Shown here: piece after piece, positions 1-6,596 of the stretch | How the letters are laid out: every line of letters begins with the position of its first letter | Position numbering within the stretch: position 1 is the first letter of the stretch | The notes under the pieces: model-generated | What the model saw: the letters and a program-made list of their open reading frames with translations, nothing else | What the model was told of the DNA's origin: nothing | Databases searched by the model: none | Assembly (NCBI GenBank): GCA_042095835.1 | Contig: JBELML010000047.1 | Location: 1-38,899, forward strand | Length of the DNA: 38,899 nt | Origin: DATFKA01 sp042095835 | GTDB lineage: Bacteria; Bacteroidota; Bacteroidia; Chitinophagales; Saprospiraceae | Direction of reading: 5' to 3' | Translations under genes and position numbers: made by a program

Positions 1-79
1 AAGTATTTCTTCTGGAATTATAACCTTGAGCGAGCCTTACATTAATAACACTACCCAATTATAAGTAACGGAAATTTAC

Positions 80-709
80 ATGATTGATTCTAATAAAAAA
101 GTGCAAGATGTTTTAATTGCTTATCATCAACGGATAATAGCCGAGACGACTTTAATGAAAAGTTTACCTATTGAAGAAGGGATGAAACGCAGGGACGAGT
201 TCCTACTACCCGTTGGTCGGGAAGTTGGACAATTTTTAAACAGTATGGTAAAAGCGGCCTCCGCAAAAACGATTCTAGAGATTGGTACTTCTTATGGATA
301 TTCTACTATTTGGCTTGCCGAAGCAGCACGACAAACAAAGGGCAAAGTTATTACCCTAGAAATTGATGCTAAAAAAGTCGCTTATGCTCGGAGTCAAATA
401 GAAAAAGCAGGATTAGTAGCGTTTGTAGAATTCCGAATTGGTGATGCCTTAGAAAGCATTCGGCAAGCAACCGAAACCTTTGATTTTGTTTTGGTGGATA
501 TTTGGAAAGAATTATATCTACCCTCCTTAGAATTGTTTCTACCTAAGTTATCCAAGGAAGCTTATGTGATAGGAGATAATATGTTGCATCCACCTATTCA
601 CCGAAAAGAGGCTAATGCTTATCGAGCTGCGATTAAAGCAACACAGGTATTTGATTCTGTCTTACTGCCAATTGGGAGTGGAATAGAAGTGAGTAAAACT
701 AAAATATAA
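80..709 (+). CDS. class I SAM-dependent O-methyltransferase (catechol OMT-like)
   Basis: This 209-residue protein is predicted to transfer a methyl group from S-adenosylmethionine to a hydroxyl of a small, probably phenolic, substrate in the cytoplasm. The SAM-binding motif I is visible near residue 67 (LEIGTSYGYST), followed by an acidic strand end (ITLEID) and FDFVLVDIWKE, the usual position of the metal/substrate-side aspartate in the catechol OMT family (family 3). The length matches that family. It begins a same-strand run of catabolic genes, 77 nt ahead of an extradiol dioxygenase. In such a setting it could methylate or detoxify a catechol, or act in reverse logic with the MetE-like protein downstream; that link is inference. 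The start at 80 is the first ATG and has an AT-rich leader with no Shine-Dalgarno sequence, as is usual in Bacteroidota. Confidence 0.85.
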   Translation: MIDSNKKVQDVLIAYHQRIIAETTLMKSLPIEEGMKRRDEFLLPVGREVGQFLNSMVKAASAKTILEIGTSYGYSTIWLAEAARQTKGKVITLEIDAKKVAYARSQIEKAGLVAFVEFRIGDALESIRQATETFDFVLVDIWKELYLPSLELFLPKLSKEAYVIGDNMLHPPIHRKEANAYRAAIKATQVFDSVLLPIGSGIEVSKTKI

Positions 710-786
710 CTGATTTTGAATGATAAGACTTAATAAACGGTTGTACCTAAACAATAATTCCTTAACAACGATAATAAAATAATAGA

Positions 787-1776
787 ATGGCAAAAAATCC
801 TCATTATTTATCGCAACTGGCACATATCGAAGTGCTAACGAAAGACCTAAAAAAATCTGTTGAATTTTTTCGAGATGTTGTTGGCATGGACGAAACGGGT
901 CGAGAAGAAAATTCCGTTTATTTAAGAGCTTGGGGGGATTATTTTCACCATACACTCAAATTGACAGCCTCGGAAAAATCGGGCTTAGGACATTTAGGTT
1001 GGAGAGCGGATAGCGCCGAGGCTTTAGAAGAATGCGTGGAGCATTTAGAAAATTTAGGTGCTGGCATTGGTTGGGTGGAAGGCGACCTTGGACATGGAAA
1101 AGCCTACCGCTTTAAATCTCCTGATGGGCATATACACGAGGTATTCTGGGAGGTTGTTTGGCTACGAGAAGAAGGAGAGCGAGGCAGTATTTATGCGGAC
1201 CGATATGCTAGCAACCGATTGAAAGGAGCCAATCCTAGAAGGTTTGACCATGTGACCTATATGGTTGCTAAAGGGAAATATGCAGAAGAGAAAGCCTTTT
1301 GGCAAACTTTCGGCTTGAAAAATCCTGATGAAATCAGAATTAAAGATGACCTCCCTCCAGTTGGCGGCTTATGGACCATTGCTAATCTTTCTCATGATAT
1401 TGCTGTTTTTACGGACCCTAATATTGGTGAAAATGAAGCAGTGCTAAATCATATCTGCTGGAATGTAGATAGTCGAGAGGAAGTTTTATTGGCATTGGAT
1501 TATTTCCTGGAAAAAGGGTACAAAAGTGTGATGGGAGCACCTACTCGCCATAAAGCAGATGAAGGCTTTTTCATTTATATTCAAGACCCCGGTAGTGGAA
1601 TTCTATTTGAATATTATGCTTGTGCGAGATTAGTATTTGCACCAGACCATCAAGATATTCATTACTTAAAAGACAATCCAAATGATGCTTGGGGAAGTGT
1701 CAATCCTTTTGCAGAAATGGCAAAGGGTAAAAAATTGGGACTTACTGATGGTGTTGTAAAACCAGTTGATATTTAA
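787..1776 (+). CDS. extradiol (VOC-fold) ring-cleavage dioxygenase, catechol 2,3-dioxygenase type
   Basis: The 329-residue protein has two vicinal-oxygen-chelate domains, about residues 8-125 and 150-290, the arrangement of type I extradiol dioxygenases. The expected iron ligands are all in the C-terminal domain: His155 (FDHVTY), His222 (LNHICWN) and Glu275 (ILFEYYA). His203 and Tyr-rich strands nearby fit the second-sphere residues. Family knowledge predicts Fe(II)-dependent meta-cleavage of a catechol-type ring with O2 in the cytoplasm. Its neighbours (FAD monooxygenase, alpha/beta hydrolase, FAH-family enzyme) are the steps that normally precede and follow ring cleavage, which supports a catabolic role. 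The exact substrate cannot be read from sequence. A non-catabolic VOC protein is less likely given the intact ligand triad. Confidence 0.85.
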   Translation: MAKNPHYLSQLAHIEVLTKDLKKSVEFFRDVVGMDETGREENSVYLRAWGDYFHHTLKLTASEKSGLGHLGWRADSAEALEECVEHLENLGAGIGWVEGDLGHGKAYRFKSPDGHIHEVFWEVVWLREEGERGSIYADRYASNRLKGANPRRFDHVTYMVAKGKYAEEKAFWQTFGLKNPDEIRIKDDLPPVGGLWTIANLSHDIAVFTDPNIGENEAVLNHICWNVDSREEVLLALDYFLEKGYKSVMGAPTRHKADEGFFIYIQDPGSGILFEYYACARLVFAPDHQDIHYLKDNPNDAWGSVNPFAEMAKGKKLGLTDGVVKPVDI

Positions 1777-1834
1777 ATTAATTTGGGATTTGTGATAGAA
1801 ACTAACTTGTCACTAATGGAGGATCTTTTCTGAG

Positions 1835-1945
1835 ATGAAGTCCTTTGCAATCGTTGTTTTCTCTATAGTAAATTTTACGTCCTGCACCAATCAAAAGGTG
1901 ATGAAGGAACCCTTAATGATGGAACTCATCCTTGCGAATAATTAA
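1835..1945 (+). CDS. small ORF with lipoprotein-type signal (36 aa), possibly a remnant
   Basis: A 36-codon ORF lies in the 194-nt gap between the dioxygenase and the hydrolase. It starts with a short hydrophobic stretch ending in a lipobox-like FTSC near residue 17, followed by a polar tail containing KVMKEP. That pattern looks like the N-terminus of a Bacteroidota lipoprotein. The peptide ends after 36 residues at a TAA. It may be a genuine mini-lipoprotein or the surviving 5' end of a deleted lipoprotein gene. I found no frame that continues it. Support is compositional only. Confidence 0.35.
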   Translation: MKSFAIVVFSIVNFTSCTNQKVMKEPLMMELILANN

Positions 1946-1970
1946 TTTATAAAAACAAAATCAAAATAAT

Positions 1971-3086
1971 ATGTGGCATTTTTTCCCAGGCAAATACATG
2001 CCCTCTTACCAAGTCAACCGAGCATTAACTCAAGCCCATTATGGCGGCGGAGAGTTTGCAGAAATATTAGAAGTAGCTGGAAATATTGACCCCACGGATA
2101 GGTCAACGATTAATACCGCATGGCTCAATAAGGGCAATCCTGTTTTTGAGCTTGCTGAAGAATTTGAAAAAAATGGAAATTTCGTCTCTGCACGTAGAAC
2201 CTATTTAAGAGCTTTCAACTACCTGCGTTCTGCGGAGTTTTTCATGAAACTCGGTGACGATTTAAAAATTCCGACTTATGTTAAAGCGGTCGAGGCGTTC
2301 AATAGAGCCTTGAAGTATTTTGACCAACCAGTAAAACGAATTGAAGTGCCTTTTGAGGGGGCTTTTTTGCCCGGTATATTATTCAAACCTGTGAATGTAG
2401 ACAATCCGCCTATGATGGTCATGTTTGGTGGATTGGATAGTCTGGCAGAAGAACTTTACTTCGGAGTCGGTCAACATCTAAATGAAAGGGGCATCGCTTT
2501 ATTAGCGGTTGACGGTCCGGGACAAGGAGCAGCTTTAAGGTTAAATCATATTCATTCTCGACCTGATTTTAACGTTGCAGGAACAGCCGTATTGGATTGG
2601 TGTATTGAAAATTTGACAAAGCAGATTGATGTAAAACGCATTGGTATTGGAGCTGTTTCTATGGGCGGCTATATGGCAGCTCGTTGTGCCGCTTTTGAAC
2701 CTAGATTCAAAGTTTGTATGATTTTCGGAGCAGTTTATTCTTATTATGATGTATGGGCTAGTCGTCCTGATAATCACCCTCTAGCTGAAATTTTAAAGCA
2801 TATTATGGGAGAAGACAATATGACTGCTACCAGAAAAAAATTAGAAGGTTATACCCTTGCCAATGGTGTTGCTGAAAAAATTTCCATCCCAACTTATATT
2901 TTACATGGAGAAGGAGATGTGCAAAATGTGGTAGAACATGCCTACAAAGTGAATGAAGCACTTACCTGTGAACATGTATTAGAAGTAGTTCCAAAAGATG
3001 AAAGCGGTGCACAACATTGTCAAATTGATGATTTTACGAGAACATTCAATATGTATGATTGGATTGCTAAGAAGATAAAAGAATAA
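1971..3086 (+). CDS. alpha/beta hydrolase with N-terminal cap, C-C bond/ester hydrolase type
   Basis: The 371-residue protein has a helical N-terminal region of about 125 residues and then an alpha/beta-hydrolase core. The core shows an oxyanion-side MFGGLDS, a nucleophile elbow around Ser230 (GAVSMGGY), Asp316 (LHGEGDVQN) and His349 (GAQHCQID), giving a complete Ser-Asp-His triad. This layout resembles the DUF1100/2,6-dihydroxypseudooxynicotine hydrolase group, whose characterised member cleaves a C-C bond next to a hydroxylated ring. Lying between a ring-cleaving dioxygenase and an FAD hydroxylase, it could hydrolyse a ring-fission product or an acylated phenol; this is inference. The first ATG (1971) follows the same AT-rich leader type as the next gene (3236), so I kept it rather than the internal ATG at 1998. 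A hairpin immediately after the stop may end this transcript. Confidence 0.8.
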   Translation: MWHFFPGKYMPSYQVNRALTQAHYGGGEFAEILEVAGNIDPTDRSTINTAWLNKGNPVFELAEEFEKNGNFVSARRTYLRAFNYLRSAEFFMKLGDDLKIPTYVKAVEAFNRALKYFDQPVKRIEVPFEGAFLPGILFKPVNVDNPPMMVMFGGLDSLAEELYFGVGQHLNERGIALLAVDGPGQGAALRLNHIHSRPDFNVAGTAVLDWCIENLTKQIDVKRIGIGAVSMGGYMAARCAAFEPRFKVCMIFGAVYSYYDVWASRPDNHPLAEILKHIMGEDNMTATRKKLEGYTLANGVAEKISIPTYILHGEGDVQNVVEHAYKVNEALTCEHVLEVVPKDESGAQHCQIDDFTRTFNMYDWIAKKIKE

Positions 3087-3116
3087 GGCTCAAAGTGAAT
3101 CCACTTGGTTAGCCTT
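3085..3116 (+). terminator. candidate intrinsic terminator after the alpha/beta hydrolase gene
   Basis: An outer stem AAGGCT/AGCCTT encloses a near-complementary inner stem CAAAGTG/CACTTGG around a 4-nt loop. It starts on the stop codon and is followed by a short TTATT. The T tract is short, so it could be attenuating rather than fully terminating. Confidence 0.4.
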
Positions 3117-3235
3117 TATTATGAGATTTACTTGAATTTAGAAATTTTATGTATTTCTGATATCTATCAAAATATCTGACCAAATGAAATCACTTTGAAC
3201 CAAGAATAACCACTATTTAAAAAATACAAAATAAT

Positions 3236-4375
3236 ATGGCAGTAATTAAAAAAGCCCTCATCGTTGGAGGGGGTATTGGTGGATTATCGCTGGGTATTGG
3301 TTTGCGAAAAAAAGGCATTGATGCCGAAATAGTTGAAATTCAACAAGACTATAAAGTATATGGCTCTGGTATTATTCAACAAGCGAATGCACTCAGAGCA
3401 TTAGATGCCTTAGGCGTTGCGGATGAGGCTATGGAAAAAGGCGCCCCATATGGTCAAGTAAAGATGTGTACAGCCACGGGGTTTGAATTTGCTAAAGCTG
3501 GGCCACCTCCCCTTGGTAGATTTCCCAGTCATAATGGTATTTCTCGACGTACCTTACACGATATTTTATACAAAGAAGCGGTTAAGTTGGGAGTGGTATT
3601 CCGAATGGGAACGTCTGTTGTAAGTGTAGAAAATACCGTTAATGGCGTTGATGTACAATTTACCGATGCCACCAAAGATAACTACGAAATAGTCGTTGCT
3701 GCTGACGGAATATACTCCAAAGTACGAGATTTGGTATTTGGTGAATACAAACCTAAATATGTCGGAGCATCGGTTTGGCGATACACGTTCCCACGTCCTG
3801 AGGGTTTGGAAACAGGCTATATGTATATGGGTAAAAAAGCGAAAGTCGGACTGATTCCAACTACAGAAAACCACATTTATATGTTTGTAGTTTCGGTGGA
3901 GGGAAAGGATAATCCATTAATTAAAAAAGAAGATTTTATACCAAAATTAAAATCCTACTTGGACGAATTTAATGTTCCCTTTGTGAAGGAAGTTCAACCA
4001 CAAATTACAGATCCCGATGAGGTTAATTACCGCCCATTAGAAGTAATGACGGTACCTGCTCCTTGGTTTAAAGGTCAAGTCATTATGATTGGAGATGCAG
4101 CTCATGCTACCGTTCCACAATTGGGTTCTGGGGCAGCCTTAGCTATTGAAGATGCAGTAGTTTTAGCAGAAGAATTAGGGAAACAACAAAGCCTAGAACA
4201 AGCTTTTGAAAACTATATGACTCGAAGGTACGACCGCTGTAAAGCCATTGTAGATGCCTCTGAAACCTTAGTAGAATGGGAACGATTAGAGTTTTCAGGG
4301 CAACAACTTCCAGAAGGAGCAAATATTGGGGCATTAATGGGTAAAGCAATGGGATTATTAAGGCAACCTATTTAA
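3236..4375 (+). CDS. FAD-dependent aromatic-ring hydroxylase (PHBH-fold monooxygenase)
   Basis: This 379-residue flavoprotein shows the three hallmarks of class A monooxygenases. The N-terminal Rossmann dinucleotide motif GGGIGG is at residues 11-16, the DG motif is AADGIYSKVRD near 155-165, and the second FAD motif is IGDAAHATVPQLGSG near 285-299. It is expected to use NAD(P)H and O2 to hydroxylate a phenol, pyridine or salicylate-type ring in the cytoplasm. Its length (about 380 aa) fits salicylate/6-hydroxynicotinate/2,6-dihydroxypyridine hydroxylase relatives. It lies upstream of the FAH-family gene and in the same strand run as the extradiol dioxygenase, so it probably generates or activates the dioxygenase substrate. 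The start is the ATG after a long AT-rich leader. The precise substrate is unknown. Confidence 0.88.
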   Translation: MAVIKKALIVGGGIGGLSLGIGLRKKGIDAEIVEIQQDYKVYGSGIIQQANALRALDALGVADEAMEKGAPYGQVKMCTATGFEFAKAGPPPLGRFPSHNGISRRTLHDILYKEAVKLGVVFRMGTSVVSVENTVNGVDVQFTDATKDNYEIVVAADGIYSKVRDLVFGEYKPKYVGASVWRYTFPRPEGLETGYMYMGKKAKVGLIPTTENHIYMFVVSVEGKDNPLIKKEDFIPKLKSYLDEFNVPFVKEVQPQITDPDEVNYRPLEVMTVPAPWFKGQVIMIGDAAHATVPQLGSGAALAIEDAVVLAEELGKQQSLEQAFENYMTRRYDRCKAIVDASETLVEWERLEFSGQQLPEGANIGALMGKAMGLLRQPI

Positions 4376-4380
4376 TTTAT

Positions 4381-4405
4381 TAGGAGTTAGGGGGCATGAC
4401 TCCTA
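4381..4405. repeat. intergenic inverted repeat
   Basis: A perfect 7-bp inverted repeat (TAGGAGT...ACTCCTA) with an 11-nt loop, overlapping the alternative GTTAGGGG/CCTAACCCC pairing, fills most of the 56-nt gap between the monooxygenase and FAH-family genes. There is no T tract. It may stabilise the mRNA 3' end or be a short dispersed repeat. Confidence 0.45.
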
Positions 4406-4431
4406 ACCCCTAGTTTCCTAAAACTACAAAC

Positions 4432-5391
4432 ATGAAATTAGTAACTTTTAAAAATAAAAAAAGGCAGACTCGTATTGGTTGGCTAAAAGGAGATGGAGTA
4501 GTAGATATGAAATTAGCAGATATACGCTTGCCCACAAAAATGTTGGCTTTCATTGAACGACATGAAAAGTATTTTGACCTAATCAGCACTAATAAGCTGG
4601 AAGAAATAGCACCACATTACGATTTATCCGAAGTGCAATTATTAGCCCCTTTACCTAAACCACCTACCATTCGAGACTTCTTAGGTTTTGAGCAACACAT
4701 GTTGAACGCTAGTAAATCTTTTGGACACAAAACAAGTGAAATCTATTATGAAATCCCCGTTTTTTATTTTACCAATCCACATGCCGTTTATGGCTCAGGT
4801 GATAAAATCAAACGTCCTAAAAATGAGACTAAACTAGATTTAGAATTGGAGTTGGCAGCTATTATTGGAAAAAAAGGGAACGATATTTCACCCGAAAATG
4901 CGGATGATTATATTTTTGGTTATACCATTTTTAATGATTGGACTGCTAGATCCATTCAAAAAGAAGAAATGCAGATGCCATTGGGGCCCGCCAAAGGAAA
5001 AGATTTTGCCAATGCTTTTGGCCCATGTATCGTCACTAAGGACGAATTTGAAAAATATCGATGTAAGATTACCAGAGCATCACAGCCTGCTCACCTAAAA
5101 ATGCCTAATCTAACGGACAATCGTTTTGATTTGAAAATGACTGCAAAGATTAATGGTGCAACTATATGTGAAGGTAATTATAAAACGGCCTATTGGACTT
5201 TTGCAGAAATGCTAGAACGAGCCTCCAGAAACGAGGTGTCCTTAATGCCAGGAGACATTATTGGTTCTGGTACCGTAGGATGGGGAAGTTTGATAGAAAA
5301 TAATTTTTCTGTTCATCGGCCCTTAGAACCAGGGGATGTAGTGGAGTTGGAAATTGAAGGAATTGGAATTTTGTCAAATACCGTTATTTAA
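4432..5391 (+). CDS. fumarylacetoacetate hydrolase (FAH) family enzyme
   Basis: The 319-residue protein has an N-terminal region of about 75 residues and a FAH catalytic domain from about 78 to the end. Metal ligands of the family are visible as Glu138 and Glu140 (LDLELELA) and Asp169 (FNDWTARS). The conserved GPAKGKDF (185-192) and the late GSGTVGWGS (278-286) motifs are also present. FAH-family enzymes hydrolyse C-C bonds of beta-diketo acids or hydrate/decarboxylate 2-oxo-dienoates from meta-cleavage pathways. In this cluster it is a natural candidate for processing the ring-fission product made by the dioxygenase. It lies 18 nt before the MetE-like gene, suggesting co-transcription. Whether it is a hydrolase, hydratase or isomerase cannot be decided from sequence. 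Confidence 0.85.
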   Translation: MKLVTFKNKKRQTRIGWLKGDGVVDMKLADIRLPTKMLAFIERHEKYFDLISTNKLEEIAPHYDLSEVQLLAPLPKPPTIRDFLGFEQHMLNASKSFGHKTSEIYYEIPVFYFTNPHAVYGSGDKIKRPKNETKLDLELELAAIIGKKGNDISPENADDYIFGYTIFNDWTARSIQKEEMQMPLGPAKGKDFANAFGPCIVTKDEFEKYRCKITRASQPAHLKMPNLTDNRFDLKMTAKINGATICEGNYKTAYWTFAEMLERASRNEVSLMPGDIIGSGTVGWGSLIENNFSVHRPLEPGDVVELEIEGIGILSNTVI

Positions 5392-5409
5392 AAAAAAGAC
5401 TTAACAATT

Positions 5410-6489
5410 ATGAAAAAATATCCCTTTCGCGCCGACCATGTCGGTAGTTTATTAAGAACAGAAAAAGTTAAAACGAATCGCCAATTGTGGAGAGAAGGTA
5501 AACTTTCTGCTGAGGCACTTCGTGAAATCGAAAATGAGGCAATTTCCGAAACCGTTAAAAAAGTAGAATCCATTGGGATGAAATCTATTACCGACGGAGA
5601 ATTTCGTAGAGATTATTTCCATTTAGATTTTTTAGAACGGTTGGCAGGGGTAACCGTTAAACACTCTACCCATTTGGTAAAACCTCCAATTGTCACTGTT
5701 ACGGGAAAATTAGACCATGTGCAGTATATACAAGTGGCTGATTTTAATTATTTAAAATCTGTAGTTACTCAGACACCGAAAGTGTCTATTCCTTCGCCAA
5801 CGATGGTGCATTTTCGGGGTGGCAGAAAAGGAATCGATATCAATTCGTATCCCAATATGGACGACTTCTTTGATGATTTAGCTAAGGCTTATCGCCAAGA
5901 AATTGATAATCTATACCAAGCAGGCCTGCGTTATTTGCAAATGGACGACACCAATTTGGCCTATTTATGTGACCCTAAAATGCGTGCTGCGGCTGCAGAT
6001 AGAGGAGAAGACCCCAATGAATTGCCTAAGACCTATGCTGCCCTCATTAACGCAGCACTCGAAGGTCGCCCCGACGATTTAACCGTAGGGATTCACCTTT
6101 GTAGAGGCAATTATAAAAGTTCCCATTTTGCAGAAGGTGGCTACGAACCTGTAGCAGAAATCTTATTCAATGAAATCAATGTGGATGGCTATTTCTTAGA
6201 ATATGACGATGAGCGTTCTGGTGATTTTGCTCCGCTGCGTTTTATGCCTGACCATAAAAAAGTAGTCTTAGGCATTATTTCTTCCAAAGTACCAGAACTG
6301 GAAAAAATAGATGACTTGCGCAAGCGCATTGATGAGGCCGCTCAATATATGCCGATAGAAAATATGTGTATTAGTCCACAATGCGGTTTTTCTTCTACCC
6401 ATCATGGCAATCACTTAAGCTTTGACGACCAATGGAGAAAACTAGAGTTAGTGGTCAATACGGCTATTAAGGTCTGGGGAGAAGCCTAA
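5410..6489 (+). CDS. stand-alone MetE C-terminal-domain-like zinc methyltransferase
   Basis: The 359-residue protein corresponds to the catalytic C-terminal barrel of cobalamin-independent methionine synthase (UROD/MetE-like superfamily), without the N-terminal half of full-length MetE (about 750 aa). The zinc site is complete: His229 and Cys231 (IHLCRGN), Glu264 (FLEYDDE) and Cys325 (SPQCGFSS). Characteristic ADHVGSLLR is at the N-terminus. Short MetE-like proteins move methyl groups to or from thiols, or act on non-methionine substrates. Placed in an aromatic catabolic cluster 18 nt after the FAH-family gene, it may take up a methyl group removed from a methoxylated substrate or supply a thiol-linked step. 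That role is inference. An ordinary methionine synthase role is also possible but is less consistent with the context. Confidence 0.8.
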   Translation: MKKYPFRADHVGSLLRTEKVKTNRQLWREGKLSAEALREIENEAISETVKKVESIGMKSITDGEFRRDYFHLDFLERLAGVTVKHSTHLVKPPIVTVTGKLDHVQYIQVADFNYLKSVVTQTPKVSIPSPTMVHFRGGRKGIDINSYPNMDDFFDDLAKAYRQEIDNLYQAGLRYLQMDDTNLAYLCDPKMRAAAADRGEDPNELPKTYAALINAALEGRPDDLTVGIHLCRGNYKSSHFAEGGYEPVAEILFNEINVDGYFLEYDDERSGDFAPLRFMPDHKKVVLGIISSKVPELEKIDDLRKRIDEAAQYMPIENMCISPQCGFSSTHHGNHLSFDDQWRKLELVVNTAIKVWGEA

Positions 6490-6512
6490 ATTTATTAAGA
6501 AAGCAGTCGTCA

Positions 6513-6548
6513 AATTGAAAGCATCAAAATAGTGAGGCACTTTCAATT
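6513..6548. repeat. inverted repeat before the GH3-esterase gene
   Basis: A perfect 9-bp stem (AATTGAAAG/CTTTCAATT) with an 18-nt loop lies in the 107-nt gap between the MetE-like gene and the GH3 fusion. It lacks a T tract directly after it. It may mark a transcript boundary or a regulator site. Confidence 0.35.
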
Positions 6549-6596
6549 ATAGCCTTAATTGAAGGTTAAAAAAGATTTGAAAATATAAATTATAAA

